Source of the DNA: Arthrinium phaeospermum
Lineage: Eukaryota > Ascomycota > Sordariomycetes > Amphisphaeriales > Apiosporaceae
Assembly: GCA_006503535.1 (NCBI GenBank)
Contig: QYRS01000008.1
Location: forward strand, 1,178,001 to 1,242,000
Length of the DNA: 64,000 bases
Reading direction: 5' to 3'
The translations under genes and the position numbers were made by a program. Positions 1 to 12,382 of the stretch are shown one piece after another. The notes under the pieces are model-generated. The model ran no database searches. It was not told the DNA's origin and worked only from the letters and a program-made list of their open reading frames with translations. Each line of letters opens with the position of its first letter. Positions within the stretch are counted from its first letter, which is position 1.

Positions 1-1740
1 ACCAGCTTGAGCAACAGCATATGACTATAAAACAGAAGTGAGTAGCTCGAAAGCGACGAGGAGCTTTTCTATCAGAGCTAACAAGCGCCCTAAAGGTATG
101 AAGAGGAGCTCGTGCATCTGCGCCGCCAGCTAGACCAGGCCCGAGGAGGCGCGCCGCAACAAGGCATGCCCGGTCCGCCTCAGCATGGCCCGCCTCCACC
201 ATCAATCGGAGCCAGCAACAACCTCTTTTCGAGTGTCATGACCGGAGGCAGCCAGACTGGCCTCCCGCCTCAACCGCCGCCCCAGGAGCAACAGGCACCG
301 CCTGGGCCGCCTCACCAGATGCAGCCCCCTCCCAGTCTTCAGGGGCCGCCTCCCCCACCGCCTCCCCCCTCGCAGCAACCTCCTTTCGCACAGCCTTACC
401 AGCAAGGCCCGGCCCCGAACGGCTTCCCCGGACAGCCTCCTCAGGGCACCGCTAGTCCCGGACCGGGTGCCAAGCGTGCGATCGGGAGACCACCGACTGG
501 TCCCGCAACCCCGCAGATCAACACACCTATGCCGTATCCTGGCCCTGGTGCCTCTCCCCAGGTCCAGAACCACCCGACACCCGACCATAGAGGCCCAATG
601 CCTCCCCACCCAGGCCCTGTCGTGAACAATGCTTTGGGGGACCTCGATCCTGACCGTCTGCCAGCTCATGTTAAGAAGACACGCGACGACTGGTTTGTCA
701 TCTTCAACCAGCAGGTTCCGCGCATGCTGGATGTCGACCTCGTGCACACTCTCGACCACCAGAGCGTCGTGTGCTGCGTTCGTTTCAGCCATGACGGTAA
801 ATACGTGGCAACTGGATGCAACAGATCTGCCCAAATCTACGATGTCAACACCGGCGAAAAAGTGTGCGTGCTGCAGGATGAGAACGCCGACGTTTCTGGT
901 GATCTGTATATCAGGAGCGTCTGCTTCAGCCCCGACGGCAAGTACCTCGCCACCGGTGCCGAGGACAAACTCATTCGTGTCTGGGACATTCAGCAGAGAA
1001 CAATTCGGAACACCTTCTCGGGCCACGAGCAAGACATCTACTCGCTTGATTTCTCCCGAGATGGCCGTATTATCGCATCTGGCAGTGGCGATAGGACAGT
1101 ACGCCTGTGGGATATTGAAACGGGTGGGTCGTTGATGACTCTCAGTATCGAGGATGGAGTCACCACCGTCGCCATTTCCCCCGATACCAAGTACGTCGCC
1201 GCCGGCTCTCTGGACAAGAGTGTACGTGTCTGGGACATTCACGCCGGGTATCTTCTGGAGCGTCTTGAGGGACCTGATGGCCACAAGGACAGTGTCTACT
1301 CGGTGGCCTTCTCGCCCAACGGAAGGGACCTGGTCAGTGGTAGCTTGGACAAGACTATCAAGATGTGGGAGCTCTCGGCACCCAGGAACCCCGCCAACGC
1401 ACCGGTTAAGGGCGGTAAATGCGTCAAGACATTCGAAGGTCACAGAGTAAGTTTTGAACCTTTATCTGCCACCCCAACGACGGAGCTTAGTGATGCTAAT
1501 ATTTTGTAGGACTTCGTTCTCAGTGTTGCTCTTACCCCTGACAACAACTGGGTACTGTCTGGCTCCAAGGACCGAGGCGTCCAGTTCTGGGACCCTCGTA
1601 CCGGATTCACACAGCTCATGCTCCAGGGACATAAGAACAGCGTTATATCCGTTGCGCCCAGCCCAGTTGGTGGATTCTTCGCGACCGGCTCTGGTGACAT
1701 GAGGGCTCGCATTTGGTCATATCGATCCTTGGTTGCCTAG
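1..1740 (+). CDS. rco-1: RCO-1/Tup1 general transcriptional corepressor, 3' part
   Basis: Partial at the left window edge. Exons <1-37, 96-1446 and 1510-1740. The first fragment reads [12 protein letters not shown] and joins [13 protein letters not shown] across a 58-nt intron, which is the end of the Tup1 N-terminal coiled coil that tetramerises and binds Ssn6/Cyc8. A Pro/Gln-rich linker follows, then a run of WD40 repeats with repeated '[10 protein letters not shown]', '[12 protein letters not shown]' and '[12 protein letters not shown]' signatures, ending in '[12 protein letters not shown]'. The last exon starts after 'FEGHR' and is needed to complete the propeller. Tup1-family proteins act in the nucleus as corepressors recruited by DNA-binding factors, for example in carbon repression and conidiation. 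The true start lies outside the window. The identification is firm from the complete, highly conserved WD40 region. Confidence 0.95.
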
Positions 1741-2408
1741 GAGTTTAACGCATTTGAACGTCTCAGATGCGCACGGATCATTGCCCGGATGAACCAGATG
1801 AACCAGATGGGACATAGATGGGGCTTGAAGAGGCGGAATTCTTTATGGGACTGGAAGAGGCGGAATACTCTATAGCGGAAGATGAAGGCCATTGAGCAAG
1901 TGCTTATTGGATTTTCAGCGATTATACCATACTCATGAACGGACATACGATGTAAAGGGGTATTCAGTGTATACTGGACTATGCTTGGTATGAACGAGGT
2001 GGCTTTCGGCTGCTGAGGGGGCTGCGGAGCCCAAGGATGCGACGAATGGGCCCGTGCCGACTTGTGCCTTGTTTTGGTTTGCGCAGGTGGGAGTACAACA
2101 CAATGTGTGTGCCCTTGATAGGCAAGGGTATGGAAGAGAAATCTGCCGCCTTGTTGCCAACCGAAGAGCCTGATACTTGGGCGTTGGTTACAGCCGGCAG
2201 AAAAGCGTCTCCTTTCTTACAAAAACATGTTAGCTTAATCTGATTTATCACGTCTGTATCCCCCGAGTTTCCCCAAAATGCAAATAATTGAAACCATCTT
2301 GTCGTGGTTGAATGAAGTGATATAGTGATATTGTTCAGCCCGGGGATTAATGGCTCATTAGGTATACCCAATATACATTGCACTATGTATGCAGTCTTTC
2401 CCAACCCC
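1741..2408. other. convergent intergenic region, rco-1 / rmp1
   Basis: 3' flanks of two converging genes. I see only a short degenerate direct repeat near 1790-1875: 'gaaccagat' twice, then 'gaagaggcggaat' twice. The open frames here have no coding character that I recognise. Confidence 0.6.
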
Positions 2409-3550
2409 CTAGAATAGAGAGCTGAAGAGGCTGTCGAACTCGTCGCCCTTCTTCGACTTTTTCTTCTTCTTTTTCTCCTCTGGCGGCTTCTCCTCGTCTT
2501 TGGCCTTGGGTCGCCCCGTCACGGCCACCCCCTTCTTTTTCTTCTTCTCGCCATCGTCACCGTCACCAGCGACAGCAGCTGCCGTACCGTCATCAAACTG
2601 CGCCTTCTTTTTCTTCTTCCTTTCGTGCCTTACATCTTCTGTCGTGGGGTCAACAACACCAGCAACGGCCCTCTTCCTCCGCTTGGCTTTCTGCGCCTTC
2701 GCCTCCTCCTCCTCCTCCTCGGCGAGCGGGTCCCGGCCGGTTTTTGGGGCGGCGGCGGCGGCGCGGACCGAGTCGCGGGAGATGACTTGGCCTACGTCGT
2801 CGTCGCCGATTATGGCAGAAACTTGTCGTTTGGCTGCAGAAGAGGAGGAAGAAGAAGAAGTGTCTTTCGATGTCGCCTTCTTTTCCTTCTCTGCGGTAGC
2901 CGCAGCAGGAGAACCAGCGGCTTCGTCAGAAATTGCCACGGCTGGTTTTGATAGCCTCGTGGCCATTTCCTCGCGCTCGGACGGCGCGTCCCCTACGAGG
3001 CGCACGCACGCTTTGTAGGCTTGGGCCAGGGCTCCTGTGAGCACGAGGCCTAGCGGGGCGAACTGGTTGTCTGCTGCGAGCTGCGAGAATGTTCTTTATA
3101 GGAGGGTTTCAGTTAGCCAGTGTAATTGTCTTACTTTGCCTTCGTCGAGGCAGGTGGGTAAGTGCATCGACTATTTCTTTCTTCAACTTACAGATAACAT
3201 TTGGGAACCAACACGTCCCGAAGCCAAAGCCCCCGCACTTCAGCCGGACCCCCCTCGTCCTTCTTCTCGCTACCGTCACCGACAACGGTGCGCTTCCGCT
3301 TCTTGGGACGCGCCTGGGCCTGCCGGTCCAGCTCGTCGGCCCATTTGGTCACGTGCCGACGCAGCATGTTGAAGGAGGCCCACCAGGTCGCGACGCGGTG
3401 CTGGTTCTTGTTGCGGTGGTTGAAGCCGGCGAGCAGCGGCTGCAGCGGCCGGACGAGCTGGAGGGTCTCATGGTAGAGGTTATTGCTGCTGCTGCTGTCC
3501 GGGGGGGCCGTGGACTGGGGTTTCTTGGTGGAGGAAGATGCAAAAGACAT
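2409..3550 (-). CDS. RNase MRP protein subunit Rmp1-like
   Basis: Two exons, 3550-3192 and 3093-2409, with a 98-nt intron containing a CTAAC branch site; 347 aa. The N-terminal half carries the RMP1 RNA-binding signature 'HRNKNQHR' followed by 'WWASFNMLRRH'. The splice joins 'VPKCYL' to 'TFSQLAADNQFAPLGL', which restores the second half of the domain. Rmp1 is known as the protein specific to RNase MRP, the nucleolar ribonucleoprotein that processes 5.8S pre-rRNA. The C-terminal ~180 residues are low complexity with several runs of four to six lysines, ending 'FDSLFSSLF'; this looks like a nuclear/nucleolar targeting tail. The first ATG of the open frame is used (MSFASSSTKK). The domain call is from motif recognition, while the tail function is inference. 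Confidence 0.82.
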
Positions 3551-4049
3551 GATGGGCTCTGTGCGTTTTCCTCCTCCCCCTTATTTCTTTCGTTCTTCTT
3601 TTCTTGACTAAGTACTGACGTTTCCCGGTCTTCTCACGTAATGATCGATCAGTAACGAAAAGGGTATAGCAAGTTTGTCGATTGTAGATTGGCCCAGAGG
3701 TGTGTGGGTCCCGCGAATTGAAGATTGAGGTTCTTGATGTTAGTGGATACCTTGTGCCGGCCAAATAGAAATAGAAATGGATGGAGTTTAGGGGGGGAGA
3801 GAGCTTAACCGACTTTGAATTCTGAGATTTTCGGATGCTGTCGCCAAAGCGTCCGATTTTGTGGAGACCCGTCAAGTACCGGGAATGGATAGGGAGAAGG
3901 TGGGACTAATCTTCCAATACGAGGCCTACAAGTACTCTGTATACAAACAAATACGCACAAGTCATCATCAGGCAGATAACAACAAGTCTCAATATAGAAT
4001 ATAAACATATGCTTGTGTTGTTATATAGCTTCTCTCAACATGTCCAAAT
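3551..4049. other. rmp1 upstream region and Trm732 3' flank
   Basis: Promoter side of the minus-strand rmp1 gene and the 3' end of the following minus-strand gene. No further gene or clear element is seen. Confidence 0.5.
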
Positions 4050-7000
4050 CTAAGCCGAGTTCTCCAGCTCGCACATCGCCAGCAGCAGCCCATGCACCCT
4101 CGACTTCTGTCCCGCGTCGAAGAACCTCTGGAGTCCCTCTTTTACCCCTGTGTGCGACCCAGCCAGCGCCGCACCCAGATTGACGACCCGGGCGCATATG
4201 GCGAAGACCTCGGGCTTGGACGCCCACCCCAGGACGCCGTCGTCGGACTTGGCGAGCTGGGCCAAGGCCTGCAGCCCAGCGCTCGTCCACTCTACCAGCG
4301 CCGCGAGCGCCCCGTCCTGGCTGCCGCCGTTCTCGTACGAGGAGACACCCCTGAAGGCCTCTCTCCACCGCCTCGCCTCGCGCACCTCGTCGATGTAGAG
4401 GTTCTGCTCCTCGATCACGAAGAGCGAGTCGTCGAACCGCATGGCCGAAGCGAGCTGCTGCTCGGCCGGCTGCCACTGCTCGAGGACGGAGTCGCTCAGT
4501 TTGCTGGCCAGGGGGTAATGGCCCATCATGCGGCATGCGACCTGGCTTCGGAACTCGCTTGTGGCCCCGTAATGCTCTACGAGCCACGCCAGCAGGCGGC
4601 GGTTCCCTTCCATGGCGACGACCGACCTCCCCAGGATGGGCTCCGTCGCCGTCGCAGCAACCTCGCGGATTTCCTCGTCGTCGTCGTTCAGCGCATCGTA
4701 TAGGGCCAGCAGCCACGGTAGGTGGGCATCGTGCTTAGTTTCCAGTTTGACATGCCTTGAGAAGGACGTGAGCGAAAGAGCCGCAGCCATGCGGTTGTCG
4801 AATGTCTAGAGGAGCAATAAGTATCACGCCATTTCATACCGATGGGGAGAAAGGGGGAAGGGGCTTGACTGGTACTTACATTGTCGGCAAGTCCTGCGCG
4901 ACTCATCATTTCGCCCCAAGACCTCAGCCATTGCTGCATGTCTTCCCCTATAGTCGCTTCAGAGTTGGCGACAACAGCTGCCAGTATAGGCCCGCTGCTT
5001 TCTACAATTGCGTCGGCCAGTCCTGGGTTCATGGCTTTGGCCTGCAAGTCAGCCCAGAGGGCGGATATGTCTGCACTGGAAGGGACCAAGTCACCACGCC
5101 GGGACGACAGAAGCATATCCAGGTGTTTTGTGATAACCCCCAAAGCGAGTGTTCGAAGCTCCGACTCGATCGACTCCATGCATGCCGACATACACAGGGT
5201 CACGAGGCGTGCAGAAACCTCCACACTGCCCATCAGCGGCGCCTCGTATGCGAGTATCGTCTCCAACGTGTCGCAGGCGACGTTCACATCGGCATCCACT
5301 AGAGCATCTAGTCCAAGCTCTTTGGAGCTGGTCGCGCCGCTTGCCGCCCGGCGAAGATCGAAATCAGCAACGCACTGCGCTTGTTTTGAACCCAGTAAAG
5401 CAGAGCTGATTTTCGTTCGGGAAGTACTGTCTTCGCTTGGCAGGACATTTGGTTCGATAAGTCCTATGCTGTCCGTCTCTCCAGACTGTGCTTGGGAGTC
5501 CAAGGAGTTGATTATCGTGACAATTTCGAAATACACAGCGCGCGCCTCTGCGCAGGCATGGAAGCTGCTCTTCGAATCCCGGACTCCTTCCAAGACCTCG
5601 GGTAAGGCCTTACGGTGCACTGCCATTTGTCAGTTGATATCTAAACTGAACCATGTTAAGGGGAGAACTCACAATGCAGTTGCTCGGGCATAACGTCTCG
5701 CAGCCGCTCGAGCAGAAACTTGAAGGTGAGCAGTGTGCCATGCAAACGGTTGGCAGAGGAGTGAAACTCGCTCAGCAAATCCCGAACAGGCTGAATCCAG
5801 TTCGGCTTAAGCAAAAAGGAGCAGAGCGTACGCGCTGCAATCTCCCTAACATGCCAGAACCGGCTGTTAAGGTAGGATACTACGAGGTCGAAAAGTGTAT
5901 CTTTGAACTCTTCGGGAGGGCCAGCCCGTCGGATTATGTCCAGCGCGGGGAATACCGACTCGGCTGTGACGACGACGCCCTGCTGCGATGTGATGGAGGG
6001 TTGACCCAGCTCGAGGAGGTTCACTATCACTGCCGGAAGGTCTTTGTACTTGTGCCAGGCGATCCTTGTCGTGCGTCCATCCCAGCCAGCTTCCATGGAC
6101 GTTTTGCTCTCGTTGGTGCCGAACAAGCAATCGATGAGACTTCGTAGAAGAATGAGACCACAGTTTCGAATAGCCCATCTGTTCTGGTCAGTTGCTTGAA
6201 GTGGTTAAGACAAAGACGGGGCAAAACATACACCTCGGACCTTAAGCTGGCCGCTGCCAATTGCAAAGATTCGGTTAGATACGACTCTGCTCGCTTGCTG
6301 AGGTAAGAGCTCTTGAAGATATCCTTGATGCAGTTCAGTGCATGAACCTGCGGTAAGTTCGAGCCATCTGTTTGGGACATCAATGCAGGTTCCTGGGCGA
6401 TACTACGCAACTTCTTCATGACGGCAGGGAATGAAGGGTTTTCTGCATTGGCCGAGAGAATGCCCACAATAAGGGCCGGTATGCCTGCCGACCTCCGAGT
6501 CGTGGATGCTTGCGAGTATATGCAATGGATGGCGCCCTGTACCGATCAGTATATAATTCAAGAGCTCGAAGGACCAGCAGAATTAGTTAGTTACCTTGTA
6601 CCATTTATCCAGGAGGGTCTCGGCCCCCTTTTCAGATGTAGGGTAATGTTTCACCTGTTGGCAACAGCCGGTGAATGTGTGAGTTACGGTAGAGAATGCA
6701 CCCCGATGCCGCAAATTCGACAACTCGTCAAAAGTCAAGTTGCCTATAGCATCAAAAGTCTTGTTATCGGGGGCGAGCAGGCCAGGCTTGCCACAAAACT
6801 GCGCGTTGTTGGCCATGGCTCGAAGCAAGTTACTAAGGTCAGTTAGCGACGGTATGGAACGGCATCATATCATTGTTTCAAAAGACAAACCTCGATTCAT
6901 GAACAGCACGGAAACTGTAGCTAAGCAAGTCTTTGGTGTCCAGGCCCTCCACTTCCTCAAGCTCTTCGGGCAGGTGGCCCTCCGGGGAATCGTCGCACAA

Positions 7001-9130
7001 TACGTGCCTGACAAGCTGCCAAACACGGTCACAGCACTTCAAACAGCGGCTTTGTAATGTCTCGAGAGCCTCAAGTTCTCCCTGAGTATACTTGGTCTTG
7101 GACAGGGCCTCCCAGATATACCTATTGTAGGATTAGCATCGAGACTAGATCTCCTGCGCCTTTCTTGGACATACCGGAGTGCAGCAAAACCTCCATGAAC
7201 CGGCGTCTCTAATACTGCCGCAGCTAGGTCTTTTTCGGCTGATGAAAGTCTGGATTCCAAATCGTCAACCACCTTGGTTGGGATAAGCAGCCTGTCTTCC
7301 GCTGTCGTGGCCCATTGACACGATAATTTGTACAGCCGGGCGACGCCATCCGAGTGGTCGGCTCTAGATGTTCTGCTTGCGAGTGCATTGGCTCGCTGAC
7401 AGAACTCGTCAAGCTCTGAAACGAAGGACCGAGGGAGACCACGAATAGGGGCATCGGAGGACGAGTCCTTGCTGATAAGCGATAGCGTTGCTACAAGGGA
7501 TGCTGCCGTTTCCCTAACATCATCGAAAGGATCCATCACTAGGTCCAGCACAACTCGTAGCCAAGTGGTATCCAAGAGAGAAAAAGCCGGGTCTCCCTGA
7601 AGTACCCCTGAGTTCAAGACAAACTCCATGGCTTTCAAGGAAGTAATGTGACGCTGGTATGACGCAGTGGGAACTAGTTCGTCCTTGAGGAAGCCGATAT
7701 ACCAGTTAACGAAATCAACGTGTTCCTTTGTCACTGTATCAATTTCATCTGCCGACATTCCCTTCTTGGAGGCCTTTTTCATGACTCGTTCCTTCTCCTT
7801 CTGAAGAGAAGCAATGGCTCCCATGATGCGTTTAATCATATTCCGAGAATGTCCAAGTACGTCGTATCGAAACTTTGCGTCAGTATCGGCATGGAATGCA
7901 GGCAGGTGTTGACGGAGCAGGTTGAGTGACGATACTGCGTACGGCCTGGATGTTGAAGGCGACGCAATGAGGATAGACACAGCAGAAGAACGTGCCTCAT
8001 GCGATGAGTGGCAAAGTATGTCTTCTAGAACATTTGCTGCGAGTTGAGAGTCGGAATCTGGAGCCATCAACAAGCAAATTCAGAGTAAGGGTAAAAAGCA
8101 GGGGTTTCATACCATCGCTAGGTTCACCAACGGCACCGACTTTCTTGCCTGCCTCAAGTGCTGCAAGCCAGAGGATCGAGTCTAGGCCAAGGTCACCGCG
8201 ATCCTCTGATGTAAGATTCTGCAATGAGAATAGAAGTTCCAGGTATTTCATAGCCTGGTCATGGTCTGATTTGAAGATTGGCATGAGCACGTATAGCTTG
8301 ACAACTTCCAGATACTCGACGTTTATAGCTAGCCCCTGACGTAGGAACTTGTGCCAGGCATCGGGATGGAACCTTAGATCGCCTGCGTCATCCCAGGGGC
8401 TTGTGAAAATAGTCACGAGAAGCTTTCCAGCTATGGGCCAGACATATTGTAACTCCATCCACTCGAATATCTTGGCGATGAAACTCTCCCAGCTAGGGGT
8501 CAAACTGTGATCGTTTCGATGCACATCTCGGTATATCTCTAGCACTGCAGGCAAGTAGAGCAGCTTCTTCTGGAGAAAATGGTCCAACGCTGTCATAGCA
8601 GACTTCACCGCCGGCCTTGTGGATTGCAAAGTCATCATTTCAACCGTGTCAGTGAGTATCTTTGACTTGATCATGCCTCCAAGGACCGGGTCGGGGTTTT
8701 TAGTGATGGCGATGTTCAGGACATCTAGAACCGTGCGCATAGCGCGATGCTGGTCTTGCTCGTTCCATTCGACGAAGAAGTCGAACAGATCGAACGACGT
8801 CCTTTGGGCAAAGGCGAAATGGCTTAGTTCACTAGAGCTGGACTTGGAGCACTGCTCGACAAAGCCGCAGAGTTTGGCGCAGGCATTGCCCGAAGACTGC
8901 TTGGGCTTGGAGGCGATGCCCAGAAGTCCTTCAAAAACATCCCGGGCCAACCTACCACTTTTGTATGAGCAAGCCGCACAAACTAACTACATGGGCAGCG
9001 GTGATGAAGAAACCTACGCAGCCTGGACGTCAAGATTTTGCCCTTCAATGAATGTAACAGCATGCTTAGGGTTGAAAGATGGCTGTCCCAAGTCCGGGAA
9101 GCATTTTGCAGTTGCTTCATTGACAGCCAT
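4050..9130 (-). CDS. Trm732/THADA-family tRNA 2'-O-methylation cofactor (DUF2428)
   Basis: Nine exons, all phase-consistent: 9130-9018, 8951-8113, 8057-7175, 7121-6891, 6832-6595, 6536-6234, 6183-5673, 5619-4880, 4805-4050. They give 1537 aa; introns are 50-74 nt. The diagnostic DUF2428 core spans exons 4-7: 'KDLLSYSFRAVHESSNLLRAM', then 'LRHRGAFSTV', 'TTRRSAGIPALI' and 'NRWAIRNCGL'. The rest is helical HEAT/ARM-like repeat. In yeast, Trm732 pairs with the methyltransferase Trm7 to 2'-O-methylate position 32 of the tRNA anticodon loop; the protein itself is a scaffold, not the enzyme. The start at 9130 (MAVNEATAK) is chosen because only that frame joins exon 2 in phase; the exon 2 acceptor could instead lie six bases upstream. 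The gene shares its upstream region with tim23. Confidence 0.88.
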
Positions 9131-9796
9131 ATTGGCTTTGGTGGGGGAAGCTCGATGAGTTCCGTCCCAATCACTTATATGATGTCTCGTTATGTGGGCG
9201 GTTACGATGGTTTTCCCATTCTACTAGGGCACGCAGGATGGGTAGCCAAAAATGCCCTGTAGTTCGAAGAAATAAAAAGATGTTCAGAGTCAAGAAACCA
9301 CTGCCCGTTTCCGCCCAGTTGCGAAGTGGAATCTAAGAATTTCCAAGGTTGGCTACCAACTCAAGTGAGGGTGTAAAAACTCGGATATACATTAGTAAAT
9401 TTATTAGTATCCCTCAATAAACGGTCTTGGCAAAGCAGACAGGGCAGGCGCCCAGCGATCAAATTGAGTGCCGCCAAAGTAGTAAGTGGGCCGACCAATT
9501 GATCGATGATTCGCGGGCAGCGGGTACGTACTGCCCATTCCCTGTAATGCACGGGCCACGCTAGCATCTGCCCGCCCAGTCGCGGCGTCGGCCTCTAGCA
9601 ATTTTTTTGTTCAGTCAGTCAATTACTTCAAACCTCTCTCGGTGCCCGGGCAGACAGTAGATGCGACATCGTCATCACACGATCCTCTGAACAGCAACCC
9701 ACCCGGCCGGACCCAACCAACAAATTCCTGATTGGCAGTTTCGTATTATTTTCTCTACTCTGTAGTTTTCTCTTTTTACTTTGTTAGTCAGTCGCA
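9131..9796. promoter_or_regulatory. divergent promoter region trm732 / tim23
   Basis: 666 bp between two divergent start codons. No obvious TATA box; the part nearest tim23 is pyrimidine-rich, as is common for fungal housekeeping promoters. Only the position supports the call. Confidence 0.55.
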
Positions 9797-10558
9797 ATGT
9801 CTTTCTGGGACCTCTTCACCGGACGTAAGTCCTCGTCGACCGATCAGCCATCGTCCTCGTCGCCCACATCCGCCGACAAGGCGCCGACGACTACCTTCAC
9901 CCCGCCACCTTTCAACCCGAACGAAGCGGACGGCGTGGACTCCTTCTTGAAGAGCTCTGCCTTTGCCGACCCCTCCTTACTACACCCCCTCGCCGGCCTT
10001 AACCAGGAAAGCTTAGAGTATTTGACCTTGGAAGACTCGGCTTTGACAGATCTACCTGGTGCGCAGACGGCCATTCCATCTAGGGGCTTTAGTGACGATC
10101 TCTGCTACGGAACCGGTATCACATACTTGACGGCGCTGTCATTAGGAGGAGCTTGGGGTCTGCAGGAGGGCCTGAGGCGATCAGCCGGCCAGCCCCCCAA
10201 GCTGCGCCTCAACTCGGTTCTCAACGCCGTCACGCGCCGGGGTCCTTTCCTCGGAAATTCGGCCGGTGTCGTCGCCATCACATACAACTGCTTCAACTCC
10301 GGCATTGGCTATTTCAGGGGCAAACATGACTCCGCAAACACCGTGGCAGCTGGCGCATTGAGTGGCATGCTCTTCAAGAGCACAAAGGGACTGCGACCCA
10401 TGATGATCTCGGGCGCAGTGGTCGGTTCCGTAGCTGGTGCCTGGGCTGTAAGTTTCTCTCTTTCGGACGGCCTATTCCCGCGCCAACCTAACATATTCCA
10501 GGTGACAACACGAGTCTTCTTCACTGGGGTCGACGAGCAGCACGAACGTCACCTATAG
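9797..10558 (+). CDS. tim23: mitochondrial inner membrane translocase subunit Tim23
   Basis: Exons 9797-10447 and 10502-10558 give 235 aa. Tim23 is the channel-forming subunit of the presequence translocase of the inner membrane. The N-terminal ~90 residues form a hydrophilic intermembrane-space segment starting MSFWDLFTG. The Tim17/Tim23/Tim22 membrane domain follows, with Gly-rich helices ('LSLGGAWGLQEGLRR', 'GNSAGVVAITYNC', 'GALSGMLFKSTKGL', 'AVVGSVAGAWAV'). The 54-nt intron has a GTAAGT donor and a CTAAC branch site; splicing yields 'GAWAVTTRVFF', the expected end of helix 4. The intron is a multiple of three and stop-free, so retention would give a 253-residue variant with 18 extra residues. 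Divergent from trm732. Confidence 0.93.
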   Translation: MSFWDLFTGRKSSSTDQPSSSSPTSADKAPTTTFTPPPFNPNEADGVDSFLKSSAFADPSLLHPLAGLNQESLEYLTLEDSALTDLPGAQTAIPSRGFSDDLCYGTGITYLTALSLGGAWGLQEGLRRSAGQPPKLRLNSVLNAVTRRGPFLGNSAGVVAITYNCFNSGIGYFRGKHDSANTVAAGALSGMLFKSTKGLRPMMISGAVVGSVAGAWAVSFSLSDGLFPRQPNIFQVTTRVFFTGVDEQHERHL

Positions 10559-12382
10559 GTCCCTCCTTGGCATTGGCTTCTTCTAGGCTAAGTAGGATCT
10601 GCCGCAAGTCCTGCGGCTCCCAAATGCTAAATAATGTATGTACGATATAAGGGCTGGCACACCAAAGGCCCGCCCCTACGATATAATCAGTACGACATCG
10701 ATGATAGAGGATCACCCTCCTCGGTGTCACTTCATGGTGGTCGCATAGCGATGGATTAAATACTTCTCCCCTCTGGCTGGACGTTGTTGTATATTAGATG
10801 GGCAAAACGCATAGATTACAATCCACGGTAGTGGGTTGCGGAGTGGTAGGCGTTCTAGTCAGCATACGGGGTGGATGGATGGCAATCGATTTTACTACGA
10901 TTCGAACCACTCCTGCTTCCTGATATCCTTTGTCGCATCCATCCATGGTCGTGCTTGCAGTCCGTCCACTTACTTCCATAGGAAATCAGGCTGGATATTT
11001 ACGAACGCACGAAGTAACGGTAGAATAGCCGTACAATCTATTCAAGTCACAAGTTACCCAATCTGCAATACTAGCAGAGGAACCCCCATGATGTCCTTCT
11101 GCGTGGAATGGCCTTTAGCGATCAGGCAACGGAGTCGTTGACGACAACGAGATAGCTAGGTACGGAGCAAGGGGCAACTACCTACAGCAACGAACATGGA
11201 ATAACTCACAGCGACAAAGCTGAGCAAGTTCCCACTGGGAAACCGCATCAGTAACAATGTATGTTCTCTGACAGGGTGTATAGTTCATTTGTCTCCAGAC
11301 CTCGAATATTGCCGGCCGGTCAATCACGCGATCGCACCACTCACTCCACCACCAGGTTCACAGACTTGACAGAAATCTCCTATTCTGGCCCTCAGATCCC
11401 TGCTCCTTAGCCACCAATACTCGCTGCTGCTCAAGTACGTGCTCTGACTCCGTTGAGCTACAATGGTCAGCGCCCATCTGTAGACCTAACCTACCTTTCA
11501 GCTTTTTGCAGCCTCCTTAGGGGGAACATAATCCTTCCTTGCCTTGGTGACTACCAAGACATCAACCGTGGCTCTATGAGACTTGGTTCTCTTGATACCG
11601 GCTTTCCAGGGCGTCCACTACCTCGTGAACGTAGTCGGAAGGTGCCCCTGAAAACACTATCGGCACCCCTGAGGCTGCTGGCCCCTTAAGAAGACGCGGA
11701 GGAAATGAGAGGGACTCAACGTACCTTGCACATTGCCGGCCGCCCTATCCATCCACTACCTCATTCGCCAGTTTTCAGCGCTTCGACGAAGTCGCCATCT
11801 CAGGCCTCCACCAGGGCGGCAACAATGCCCTTGGTCAACGTACTTGTTCTTGCCCTCGTTGCTGGTCGCCGTGTGGACCATAGGGGTGTCGATGGGAAGC
11901 TCTACGATGGCCAGGGTGTACTTGCACCTCTTGGTCCGGCTCTTGGTGTGGTATCTGCTCTTGTCCCCTTTGCCGTGACGGCCGGGCCTTACAAAGGGGG
12001 CTCATTCCATGGTCAGCCACTGTGAAACAACATCCACCTGGTGGAGGATGCAGTGCGTGATGGACAAGGCGTTACATTTGGAGCCGCATCATTGTCCGTC
12101 TATTACACGACCTGTCAGCCGTATTCATGGTGATAGGAATGCTCCATGGGTGTGAACCATACGGGGAGTCAAGTGACTGTGTAAGTAACACACATCACCG
12201 GGCCCTTCTGAGATTTAATAACTTTTTTTTTCTTGTTTCAAACCGTTATTCTCGGCGACAACTTCTTGCTACTTTGACGATATATCATTACTCGCCGAGC
12301 TCTGTCATCGTTCGCTGTTGCTCTGTCGCTGCTCTAGCAGCAGCATCTAATTTATCGCCGCAGATCGCAGATTTGTACAACC
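10559..12382. other. 1.8-kb intergenic region with possible decayed coding sequence
   Basis: No intact gene supported. On the minus strand between about 12020 and 11480, several frames look coding-like but are interrupted or shifted, for example 'GDKSRYHTKSRTKRCKYTL' and, farther on, 'KARKDYVPPKEAAKS'. I could not name the family. The final ~200 bp before 12383 are the pyrimidine-rich 5' region of the next gene. Confidence 0.4.

Noticed and set aside
1979..2404. 141-residue minus-strand frame between rco-1 and rmp1
   Set aside because: Lies in convergent 3' flanks with no coding signature.
2500..3018. Plus-strand frame full of Phe and Ser runs
   Set aside because: It is the antisense of the Lys-rich tail of rmp1.
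4092..4703. Long plus-strand frame opposite the last Trm732 exon
   Set aside because: Shadow of a GC-rich coding exon; the minus strand has clear family continuity.
10880..10990. 'ggttcgaatcg' on the minus strand as a tRNA B box
   Set aside because: The flanking T-arm does not pair and no A box, anticodon arm or acceptor stem could be found.
11705..12025. 106-residue plus-strand frame rich in Leu and Val
   Set aside because: No start context or domain; the opposite strand looks more coding-like, though broken.
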